Positions 1 to 10,501 of a DNA stretch of 64,000 bases are shown here, in pieces. The notes under the pieces were generated by a model. It was not told where the DNA came from. It ran no database searches and saw only the letters and a list, made by a program, of their open reading frames with translations. The DNA lies in assembly GCF_000801105.2 (NCBI RefSeq), contig NC_079512.1, positions 3,162,263 through 3,226,262 on the forward strand, given 5' to 3'. The translations under genes were made by a program, and so were the position numbers. Positions within the stretch are counted from its first letter, which is position 1, and every line of letters starts with the position of its first letter. This DNA comes from Raphanus sativus (Eukaryota; Streptophyta; Magnoliopsida; Brassicales; Brassicaceae).

Positions 1-588
1 CAAAACTCGTCTATTATCAACCGAATTACCGAAAGGTCTTAACTTTAAATCAATGGTGATATATTAGACAACAACCTAGATTTTGTAATATTTTAATGAT
101 TTTGTGTGAATTTTCAGTTGAAAATTGGCTGTAAAGACAATATTTGCATGGTCCATAGTCAATCACGGAAAAATAACTATGAAAAATCTATTCTTTTTAT
201 GGTCACATCATTTCTTGGATTATATATCACCACGTGGAAACGTGAAAAAGAATTTGCTTTACTGAAATAAACATTAATCCAATAGCTTAAGTGCTGAGAT
301 TTGGTTTGAAAAAAAAAAAAATCTTTAAAAAAAAATAATCTTATTGATGCTCCTTTTGAGTTATGGTTTATGTTTGTGATAAGAAGAGTTTTGTTGTTCG
401 ATACATGTTAATCCATATACATTAACAAATTAAATACTAAGACCATCTTGGTATTAAAAGTTAAAATTATGTTGCTGTAGAGTTGCTTGAGACGAGATGA
501 ATAGTTTGATCACATTGCATTACCAGATAAACCGGGAATTAATATGCTACTTGCAAAGTTGTGAGTGATCTTTACTGTTTTGTGGCAG
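1..588. other. AT-rich non-coding flank or intron
   Basis: No coding potential is visible. The stretch ends in a splice acceptor (TGTGGCAG, 581-588) that feeds the first recognisable DUF789 exon, so at least its right part is probably intron. The N-terminal exon of that gene is not found here and presumably lies left of the window, unless the gene is truncated. Confidence 0.6.
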
Positions 589-1810
589 CAACAGGGGAAA
601 GGGAAAGAGGAGATTGAGTATTTCAGTCTTAGTGATCTTTGGGACTGTTATGATGAGCTAAGTGCCTATGGCTTTGGATCACATGTTGATTTGAACAACG
701 GTGAAACAGTTAAGCAGTATTATGTCCCGCATCTATCAGCTATCCAAATCTACACTAACAAACCAGCTATCATGTCCAGGTTACTCATAGATTTTGATTC
801 GAAAACATTTTTACCTTCTGTTATGAATCTTGCTGGTGTGAGAATGGAAGTGTTTAGGACAGGTTTCTAAATGTTTGATCTGTGTTTTGCTTCTTGGTTT
901 CTGAAATGACTGCTTTTATTTTTTTTGGTTTTGCAGGAACCACAATGAGGTGGTTGAATCTGAGAGTAGTGAGTGTTGGAGCGATAGTGAGAGTGAGAAG
1001 TTGTTTTCAAGATCCACGAGCAATGATTCGAGCAGAACATGGGATGTTGTCTCTGATGATTCTGTTTATGATCCGGATGGTACGCTATTTCCGCGAGATA
1101 AACTTGGCTACCTTGACTTTAAGTACATTGAAAGAGATCCTCCTTACATACGGGTTCCCATAACCGACAAGGTTTGATTTCTTAGTAACCACACTCTCCT
1201 CTTAATGAACTTTGGTTTTGAAGCAAAGATACTATACTTGCTTCAGATAAACGAATTAGCTGAGAAATATCCTGGACTGATGACCTTAAGGAGTGTTGAT
1301 ATGTCTCCTGCAAGTTGGATGGCTGTTGCGTGGTAAGTAATCAATTGTTAGTTAACACAACGCTTGCACTATTGGCTGATAATTGTGATGGTTTGGTGTA
1401 TTAGGTATCCCATATATCACATCCCAACTTGCAAGAACGAGAAAGATTTAAAGACAGGCTTCCTAACTTATCATACTTTGTCTTCATCTTTTCAAGGTAC
1501 GTATGATCACTGCTCAGTGACGTAAACAACAAGCATCATTTTTGGTTTTTTAACGGTTTCATGAGCTGCAGATAATGTGGTGGTGGGAGGTCAAGAAGAG
1601 ACAGAGTGTTGTGAAGAATTTATCATGAACAAGAGAATCCCACTGCCTCCATTTGGTTTAGCTACTTACAAAATGCAAGGAGATCTTTGGGCAAAGACAG
1701 GGTTTGATCAGGACCGGTTGGTTTATCTTCAGAGTGCTGCGGATTCATGGCTGAAACAGCTGAATGCTGATCACCATGACTTTAACTTCTTCCTGAACTC
1801 CAACTTTTAA
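589..1810 (+). CDS. DUF789 family protein, 3' five exons (5' partial)
   Basis: Exons at 589-779, 937-1171, 1247-1332, 1405-1496 and 1572-1810 sum to 843 nt and read in one frame to the TAA at 1808-1810. The translation has the DUF789 hallmarks: YFSLSDLWDCYDELSAYG, then a conserved block around SAIQIYTNK, an acidic serine-rich linker, SPASWMAVAWYPIYHIP, and a C-terminal LPPFGLATYKMQGDLW. The family is plant-specific and its biochemical role is unknown to me. The first exon, which normally carries the N-terminal SNLERFL-type motif, is not visible. Arabidopsis has a DUF789 gene beside an SMP/TEX2-like gene at both At1g73210/At1g73200 and At1g17830/At1g17820; the rest of the window fits the At1g73 copy. 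The exons show no stop or frameshift, so the visible part looks functional. Confidence 0.85.
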
Positions 1811-4800
1811 GAACCTTAAACTGTTCTTTGTTGTTTCAAGCTCCCTGTTTTGTTGTTGTCTGGCTTGTTGTGTTGTTTAAAGTAGCAATCGCCACTGCTT
1901 ATTCGCTACTTCTGTTGTAAGCCATGGGAGTTACTAAGAAGAAAACAATTTGTTTTTTCTTTTTCTTAGGTGTTGAGGCGATAAGAAAACAAAATTAATG
2001 TTTTTGTACTTGAGTAGACAATGTAAATGAAGCTCGTTACTCTTCTCTTTATCTTATTTCTGTTTGCTATTCTTTTTCTTAATGGATCTGTGAACAGAAG
2101 ACTGTTTTGTACTTTTCTCTTTTTGATCAAACTCTGTTTTGTACTTTCTGTCAAAAATATATAAAACAAATCATTGTCTTTCTTGTATGTCGGTAAGATA
2201 GGAAGAAGAAGACGAACACACTTTTTTAGTAGATTTGATAGTGTACTTCTTGTTTATCTCTAGATTTTTTTATTTATTTAAAGTTGAATGTCTGATGAAG
2301 ATGTTTTTTTTTCTTTACCATGTGATTTTGCATTATATGGTTCTTTTGCTTTGTACTTTCAGTAACTTTTTTTTAACTTTCAGTAACTTATTGAAGACGT
2401 GACTCAAGAGTTGATATCTTCTAACTCATTCTTTAACCGTTTAACGAATGAAGACTTGGAATGCAATTGGAACTTCAAAGGATTAGGTCTAAGTTGAAAC
2501 AGTCAGAGTTTTTGTTCAACAACATTAATAGCAGAGAAGCTGCTTGGTTATGCTAGTGGCCATAAACAATCGGTGATGTTTTTTTTTTTTTTCTGAAAGG
2601 AGTGATGCGTAATTGTTTAAATCTATGTCACGTGGAATCAGAAAAGAATACTCAGAACAGAATCGTAAGAAAGCGTAAAAGCAATTTTTCAAAAAAATTA
2701 AGAAATAGATACACGTTGAAAACATATATCTATATATATATATACTAAAATATAAAAAACATTTTTATAAAATCTATGACTAAAAATTGTATGATTTAAA
2801 TTAAAATCATTTATAATAATTTTATATTAAAACTGTAAAATACACATAAATTTACCGGTTTAAACTTTAATTTATTTCACCGGTGAAAAGTCATTGTATT
2901 CAATATTGTTCTCTTGAATATTTTTTTGTGAAATAAATTTGAGTTAGTATAATTGTAACACTTATGTTGAAAAGTGAGATGAGTTTCAGTTACTGTATTT
3001 TTTCTCTACAACTTTAAATTTTAGCTACAACATTTAATCAAATACGCCTAGGCATTATATTTGTGAAATCTTTATATTCAACGGTTTGAAATTAATGTAT
3101 ATAGATTTTCATGTATACTATAGCTAACAGAATCTAAGCTATAAATCAATTAAAATATACTAAATTTGATAACTAATCCTATAGAATTTATATATATAAT
3201 GTAGTTTATTTATAGTGTCATAAATATATACAATTAAACATTTTAAAATCTTTATATTTAAGTTTATTTATATTTGTTAATTGTTATATTAATTTATTTA
3301 TGAATATTACATTGTAGGAATATTATTTCTTATTATATATATATATATATAAATGAATTAGTATTCGTTATGATTATAGTTTAAGATTAATTATGAATTT
3401 TATTATATTAGATTAAATATTTTTTAAAAATGTATATTCACATTTTACATAAAAGGGTATTAAGAGATATCATTAAATGGAATATTAGAAAGATATTTAA
3501 TAATATATTTTTAGATATCTTATTTTCAAACATGAAAATTATAGATCAAATATGATATATATTTAATAGTCATAGTTGTAGGATAAAAAATAGAAAGTTA
3601 AATAAAATGTTATGGTCCAACCAGACTATTTGTAAGCAGAATTTTTTTTTATGTTTTAATAGTATTGATATATATTTAATAGTCATAGTTGTAGGATAAA
3701 AAATAGAAAGTTAAATAAAATGTTATGGTCCAACCAGACTATTTGTAAGCAGAATTTTTTTTTATGTTTTAATAGTATTGATTTTTTCAACCACCACATT
3801 TATAGTTGCTTTCTAAAATAAATAATATATTATTGGTTCAAAATTTTATCAAGTTTTTGGATAATCCTTGTCATTTATTCCCTGTTCCCAAAAGTAATTT
3901 TACACTATTAACATTTATTAAGAATTAAATTAATGTTTACGATTATATTTCTTTTTTTATTATACACTTTCTGATAAATATTAGGGAAATTTGAAAAATT
4001 ACCTTCATATGAGTTTATATTTTAAAAATTATACTACTTTTTATTGTTTCTGAAAAATTCACTTATTTATAGATAAAATGACTAAAATACCCAAAAATGT
4101 TTATATGTATTCTAATATTTAATTTTAAAATGTTTAAAAGTAAATCCAACAACAATCAGGTTTTATATTTTTCCTTTCTAAATAATAATCTTAATATCAA
4201 TATAAAATTTTATTTGAAATTTTATTCCACGCAACACTGTATTATCATCTCGAAATTCTCTGTCGTCATCATCAAAAACGTATATTGCACCAAATACTAT
4301 ATTAAATATCTAAAAATAATAGAGAAAACTTATTAGCCTCTAACGAGAATGTAACCAAATTTGGAATTTAAAAAAAAAATCAATTATCCATAATTTGCAT
4401 GACTAGCTCCATTGGTTCTTCCCGAGCAAAATGATTTTAAATATTTTCATCACTATTCAACTTTTTTTTTTGAAAAAAAAACTATTTAGCTTATTTTTGT
4501 TCGTAAGATCTTTTTAGAAACAAAACCAATCGATCAACAATACAAACTTCTTTAGCAAATACTAATGATCCCTTGAAGATTTTTTTTGTCTTGATATAAG
4601 ATCAGACACTCATGAACACAATCCCCAATATATAAAAAAACAAACGCTGCATTGGTGTATCTCTTTTCTTTTGTTTCAAATTAGTTTTTTTTTTAATGTT
4701 TCAATTTATTAGTTACTGTAACTTTGTACTTTGATTAGCCTGATTAGAGGGAAAATGGTATGCTTATGAACTCTGTGCATATAGGCAGCACATAAGAATT

Positions 4801-5670
4801 CGTGGAGTTGTTTATGACATATTTTCATATTTTTTAAGCGTGTTATTTGCTTGTTTTTAATGATGGATGATGAACTTGTAAAACAATTTAATCTATTTCG
4901 TGAAAAACTTATCCCCAACAACATTATATATTTATGAGAAATTGCACCCCATACATTCAACTTTTATCCTAATTAAATCAATATCCTAAATCTCACACCA
5001 TGATACCTTTTTTCATAGACACAAATTTGTTACATCATAAACATTTTCTTAATTTCATCATTTATCTCAAACATAAATTTTCATACACATAAATAATAAT
5101 AATAATTTTTATTTACATTTTAGTTATTTAATGTATAAGAAAGATTAAAATCAGAATAAATATGTCTTATCATATACAAAAGAGTGTAGTTTCCGAAAAG
5201 GAAAAATGTATTTTTCAAATTTTAAATGATAAACAGTGTATATTTCAAATTACCCCTAAATATTAATGTAATATTTTCAAATATTCTTAATTAATTTATT
5301 TAAAGTATATAAACATTTTAAAATATAATAAAAATATAGAAATCATATTTTATGGAATGTCAGGAGTAAAATCCAAGATAATATTTTTGATAGTGGTGCT
5401 ATTATTGAAGACATATAATTCTTTTTTTTTTTGCAAAATATTCTTATTAATATATTCTACTGGTCATTGACCAGATAAAATAAAAAAATATCCTACTGCT
5501 GTGTCTTCCCTCTCTCTCTCTCTGTGTTCCCTCTTCATCTCCAAAAGGTGACATGAACCACACCGTTACGCTTCTGTTTCTTTTCTTCTTGATTCCTTCG
5601 CAAGCAATCTTCTCCGCTTTTTCTCGTCTACTAACCTGAAACCGACAAACTTGGTACCTTTCCGGGGAAG
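1811..5670. other. AT-rich intergenic region
   Basis: About 3.9 kb between the DUF789 gene and the SMP gene. It is strongly A/T biased with many homopolymers, and the short open frames have no recognisable protein content. It contains a perfect 113-bp tandem repeat (3554-3779). Just before the next gene a CT-rich tract (about 5508-5545) looks like the usual pyrimidine-rich plant 5' leader. Confidence 0.7.
3554..3779. repeat. 113-bp tandem direct repeat, two copies
   Basis: The segment starting GATATATATTTAATAG at 3554 is repeated from 3667 with no difference that I can see, including the internal ATGTTATGGTCCAACCAGAC. The two copies abut head to tail. Their identity in a fast-evolving spacer implies a recent duplication or a local assembly artefact. 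Confidence 0.9.
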
Positions 5671-8298
5671 ATGGTTTCCTTTGCCTTCGTCGCTGGATTC
5701 TTGCTAGGGATCCTTTCCCTCTTAGCGGCGGAAGCTGCCGCCTTTCTGTACCTCATAAACCGATTGAATCGGAAGATAAACCTCCAAGAATCGAATACGA
5801 CTAGCTCTGTTCCTCCAAAGTCTATTGATTTCAATCTCAGCAAACAGGTAACAGCCTCATGAGTTCATAAAGTGTTGACCTTTCTTGCTTTGGAGTTCTT
5901 AAAGTGCTCTGCTTTCTCGCTAGTAAACATTGAATCGAACAAAGTTTTGATTTTTATTGTTTAAGGGAGTGATTTGGATTCTTGAGTCTGATGAGAGTTT
6001 AAGGGATTGGAAGAAGGAGAAGAAGAAGAAGAAAGACCTCTTGGAGGTGCATCCAGTGAGGAAGACTGCTAGTATCAAAGACCACAAGCTCATCATCTCA
6101 AACGCAGATGGCACTCAGACGATTGTTACTTTGAAAGGTTGCTCCGTTGAGGCTGTTTCAGGGTCTGAACTCCCCACAAGGAAATGGTACTTAAAAGTCT
6201 CTTAAAGATTGCACTCAAACGAAACATTGGTAATAACCCTTTTTGTGTGTTTATGTTATATCTTAGGGCTAAAAGATATCCTCTCAAAGTAGAAAGCAAA
6301 GGTCCAGACTTGTACAAGAAGGGAAACAAGGTGTTTTACATCTTCCTCGAGACATCTTGGGAGAAGGAGTCATGGTGTAAGGCTCTTCGTCTCGCTGCTT
6401 GCAATGATCAAGAAAGAGCCACCTGGCCTACCAAGTTGAAACACGATTTCCAGAACTACGTAGCTTCCCTTGATGTTGCGTATCCTTCTTCTTTTACAAA
6501 ACAACCATCACCAGGTGGGTTTGAGTTGGAGTCATTGGACAACAACAACAAGGGAGGGGTTAAAATAGATGGTCCTGGACCTTCATCGAGAGTTCGTTTG
6601 TTCTTGAAGAAATTCTCGAGAAAGAAAGTTCAAGACAAGAAGACTTCTTCATCAGGTAGCTCTGGAAGAAGCACCCCAGCGAGAAAGATTCCTGAGGAAA
6701 CTGATGTGCAAGATTTCTCACGTTCTTGGAGCCGTGGCAGCAGTCATGTCTCTGATGTAGACTCGGAGGACAAGTTCTTTGTTGCTGATGAAGGAACTTT
6801 GGTCTGCAACTTGCTCATCTCTCGGCTGTTTTTTGATGTTAAACTGAACACAGGGATAAAGCATGTAGTCCACGAACGTATCCAGCGTGTGTTGTCCAAC
6901 ATGAGACTTCCCAGCTACATAGGTGATTTAGTCTGCCGTGATGTGAAGATTGGGAATCTCCCGCCTTGTATACATGGTGCAAGGGTTCTTCCAGTGGAGA
7001 TGGATGGTGGTGTGTGGGCGTTTGAACTAGATGTTGAGTACAGTGGTGATGCGGGTCTAGTAGTTGAGACACGTGTTGATGCCAGAGCGGAAGATCTGCA
7101 GAAAGGGATAAAACTGCAGCCAAGTTCTTCTGGGGATGTTCCCATAGATCTCCTTGAAGGCCTTGCAGAGTTTGAAAAGCAGTTAAGTGTTGATGATGCT
7201 CAAGATGTGAAAACTGGAGGTTTGTGTATTCATCTAATAATATTTGCTTGTGATCTTTGTATGCTGCTCTTAGAAGCATTAGTTTATCTTTGCAGATGAA
7301 TCTAAGGGATCAAAAGCAGCTCCAAACAATGGATCTAAGTGGAAGTCTATTCTGAAGAACATAGCTGAGCAAGTCTCTCAGGTTAATCTTTTGTTTTCTT
7401 GTTAATCAGAGCAGCTCTTGTAGTAGTATCTTAGAGACAGTCTGTGTATGTAAACTGCAGGTTCCAATTAATTTGTCAATAGGAGTCTCCTCCCTTAGAG
7501 GGACACTGCGTGTACACATGAAGCCGCCTCCATCTGATCAACTATGGATTAGCTTCACAACCATGCCTGATATTCATTTCGACCTTGTCTCATCTGTTGG
7601 TGACCACAAAATCACAAACAGCCATGTTGCTACCTTCTTGATCAACCGGTTTAAGGTAAAACACTTGCTCTCCTCCTTTGTTTCCAGACGAAATGTGAAG
7701 TAAAATATAAGCCAAAATCTCATTTCTGCAGAACGGGATAAGAGATGTGATGGTGCTTCCCAACTGCGAAAACATAACCATTCCGTGGATGATAGCTGAA
7801 AAGGATGATTGGGTTCAACGCAGTGTTGCGCCGTTCATGTGGCTGAATCAAGATGATCATGAAAGCTTAGAAGCTAAATCTAAAGCTGACAAGCCGCCGA
7901 GTTCTGAACTAGCGAATAAAACTACTACCAACGTTCCCAAGAAGCCAAGAACTGAGGAAGTACCTGTAGCTGCTCCATCAGCAGCTAACGCTGCAGCTCC
8001 TTTGGTAGAAAGTGACAGATTAATGGAGGAACACAAGACTCCGCTGCTGGAAACAAGCGAAAAGCAGGATACTATAGCACGAGAAGGCGACGAAGAGGAG
8101 GCTACTCCGGTTAGTGTCGGGTCATCATCGAGGTCTATTTTGTCAAGTGAAGAGGAGGATGATTCCAAGGGAAAGAAAATGGGAAGAAAAGAGAGGATGT
8201 TTGATTTTAGGAAGAAGGTTGGAGAGAAGTTTGAAGAGAAGAAGCGTCATGTGGAGGAAAGAAGTAAACAGATTGTTGATAAGATGAGAGGACCTTGA
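5671..8298 (+). CDS. SMP-domain TEX2/Nvj2-like lipid-transfer protein
   Basis: Six exons (5671-5847, 5966-6186, 6267-7219, 7296-7381, 7461-7655, 7732-8298) give a 732-residue protein. The N-terminus is a membrane anchor (about residues 4-29, a hydrophobic run starting VSFAFVAGFLLGILSLL). A PH-like region follows (about 55-170), then a basic/serine linker, then the SMP region (about 200-460; DUF2404), recognisable from LICNLLISRLFFDVK-type sequence and RIQRVLSNMRLPSYIGDL. The C-terminus is acidic, then lysine-rich. SMP domains of TEX2 and yeast Nvj2 carry glycerophospholipids at ER contact sites; lipid transfer at such contacts is the inferred role. It sits 3.9 kb downstream of DUF789, as at Arabidopsis At1g73200. 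All introns are GT-AG and the exon total is divisible by three. The first ATG precedes the membrane anchor and follows a CT-rich leader. Confidence 0.88.
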
Positions 8299-8457
8299 CT
8301 TGACACAAGTGTTCAGAACAAGAAGCTTCTTTATTAGATTTAGCCTAGAATACTGTTTACTTGTATACCAAAAGAACTCAATTGTAAAATCTTTCTTTAT
8401 TCTTAATATTACAACAAACAAAAGTGTAGAATCAACAAACAGAAAGGAAAGTCTCAT

Positions 8458-8640
8458 CTAGTAGTCTTCAGGAGCCAAGGGCTGGTGAGTGTGGTGGTGT
8501 GTTGGTGGCTCAGTGGGTATGACCATGTACTCGTATATAATCGCGGCCAATGCACCACCGAGGAATGGACCGACCCAATAGATTCAATGGTCATGCCATC
8601 TCCATCCAACCAATGCTGGACCAAAGGCTCTGGCTGGAAT
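8458..8640 (-). pseudogene. Remnant of a TIP3-type (seed tonoplast) aquaporin, C-terminal exon
   Basis: On the minus strand the sequence reads PARAFGPALVGWRWHDH, then a stop, then [20 protein letters not shown] and a tail ending HQPLAPEDY followed by TAG (8460-8458). This is the second NPA region, the last membrane helix and the tail of alpha/beta-TIP, the water channels of the protein-storage-vacuole membrane. The stop (8586-8584) replaces a tryptophan that is conserved in the family. Upstream of PARAF the homology ends abruptly, so the other helices are gone. TIP3;1 is the expected neighbour of the SMP gene in Arabidopsis (At1g73190), so this is an in-place decayed gene and not a transposed fragment. 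Confidence 0.85.
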
Positions 8641-9720
8641 GAGCCGGCATAGCTGAAGTCACACTCAGGGAAAGACAAAGTTTGAAGAAACAAATGAGAG
8701 ATAAGTTGTAACAGCAAATGGAAAAAGGATACAGCCATATACAACCGCAAACTCTGAGCCCGAGAAGGACCACTGACCATCATGATTCATGAACTGGTTA
8801 TCGAACCAGAGAGTCAGTTCAGTACTTTCAAAAATCAAAGGAGCAGATACAGAAAAGCTTAGAACTTTCACAATGGAACCACGCCTTCATGTGTGACATC
8901 TACTGTAAGGTAGTGTAGCTTTGTTTCCCCATAATAACTTTGGTTGGTCCTGTCAACATCTGATTGTACAACCACTAGGACTCTAGGAGACCAATGGAAT
9001 CATGATTCCAACCAAACTGAACAGAGGAACACCGAAAGAAGCTACGTCGAGCAATCGGATCACTCTCTCTTGTTATGATCCTAAACTAAACTCTGCTTGC
9101 AAACTAATTACATTTGAATTTTTAGCAAAAAGAAAAAAACTACTTACATAAGAATCGCGACGAAAATTACTGGATCAAAGAAATGTATTGAGTTTGATAA
9201 AGTACCTGAAATGATCGGCCAATCGGCGGGAAAGAGTAAGCGATGGCTGTTGGACGGAGTGTAATGAGATACCCCAAGTTGAAATTTCTCACTACTATAG
9301 AACCCTCTAACTAGGCTAGAAGGTTCGCCTAATTATTAGGATAAAAATAAGAAGAATTATGAAAATTAGAAAGAAAAAAAAAATCAAACTTCCTACTGCT
9401 ACTGTTACTGCGCTGCTTTTTTTTTGTTCCATCGTCGTCTCTACCAGGTGACTCTCTTGCAATTTTCTGACTAATTCAATCAAAGTAACGTCTTTTCGTA
9501 CTGAGAATCGAGTCTTTCTTCGAGGGTTAGCGTTGAATTCTCGGTTCGAATTCAATATCTGGTTTTATTTCCTTGATTGCCCACTACCTGCTCGACGAAT
9601 TTCCTCAATAGAACCCTAAGGTCTCTAGCAGAATCAACCAGTTACGTTGTACTTGTAAACTTCAAAATTCTAATATTTTTATGTATATATTGTAGTTATC
9701 ATCTGGCTTTGAATAGTCCA
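8641..9720. other. Intergenic, no gene recognised
   Basis: No further aquaporin exons could be recognised. The minus strand between about 9290 and 9100 has a possible leader with a splice donor (CATTTCAG/GTACTT near 9208), which could be the old 5' end of a lost minus-strand transcript, but there is no open frame. The 5' leader of APC13 probably lies in 9400-9720, which is rich in pyrimidine tracts. The eIF2A-family gene that sits here in Arabidopsis is not seen. Confidence 0.5.
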
Positions 9721-10218
9721 ATGGCAGAAATAAGTCTTGGTATGCTTATAGACATTGTGGATGAAGAGTGGATGAGGGACACTCTCCCTGATGATGGTAG
9801 CCTCCTTTTTGATTTTTCCACATTACACCTCAACATCATTGTATTTATTCATTTATTGTTGTGTTGTGTTATTTATTTATTATTTGCAGATCTCCCATTG
9901 CCTCCAGTGCTTGCTGTTAGGACTGATGATACTGAAGAAACTAGTATGTTCCCCCCTCCACTTTGTTTGGTTTTGCTTTACTACTACACAGTCTAGAAAC
10001 TGCTTAGCTTTAATCCCCACCATCTTGATGCATATGTGATCCATGATAATTAAAATACCCATATTGAAAAGGCATAAGGACATAAAAGAACTACATCTGA
10101 GAGAAACTTTGAGCTTTATGACTTATAAATAATCTATTGCGTTTTGGTTGTTTCAGATCAAGAAACTCAGCAGCCAGATAGAGAAGTTTGGCACGATCTT
10201 GCACTCGATACACAGTAG
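9721..10218 (+). CDS. APC13: Anaphase-promoting complex subunit 13 (APC13 / BONSAI)
   Basis: Three small exons (9721-9796, 9890-9943, 10157-10218) encode 63 residues. The protein starts [20 protein letters not shown], continues with [19 protein letters not shown] and ends ALDTQ; this is essentially the whole of plant APC13. APC13 is a small stabilising subunit of the APC/C ubiquitin ligase that targets cyclins and securin in mitosis and meiosis. In Arabidopsis the gene (BONSAI, At1g73177) is known for DNA-methylation silencing in ddm1 mutants, driven by a LINE in its 3' flank. No LINE lies next to this copy; the nearest is about 7.3 kb downstream. All splice junctions are GT-AG and the codons at both junctions are rebuilt correctly (D and N). 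Confidence 0.95.
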
Positions 10219-10501
10219 AAACTTTTACATAAGACTCTTGCATTCTCTTGTTGTGTATGATATCATAAATAGAACTTTGTATGAAGACAATCTCTGCGTT
10301 GGACTTCTATTAATTAAACTCTCTTTCTTTTATCAACTGGTGAATTTATTCACAAGAACTAAACATACAATAAAAAATACGCCCAAAAAAATCACTTGTG
10401 AACCTTTGGTGACGTGTCTTCTGATGATTCGTGCACGTGGTTGGTAAACGTTCATATTTAAATGCTCGAACTAAAAAACGATATTCAGGGAAAGGAGGAA
10501 G

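Noticed and set aside
4097..4336. 79-codon frame in AT-rich spacer
   Set aside because: Composition is dominated by Ile, Asn, Lys and Phe from A/T-rich DNA; chance open frame.
6839..7279. 146-codon frame opposite the SMP gene
   Set aside because: Antisense shadow of the long SMP exon; histidine- and leucine-rich with no family resemblance.
9060..9300. More TIP3 exons or an eIF2A remnant on the minus strand
   Set aside because: Splice-like signals are present, but I could not find any recognisable aquaporin or eIF2A peptide.
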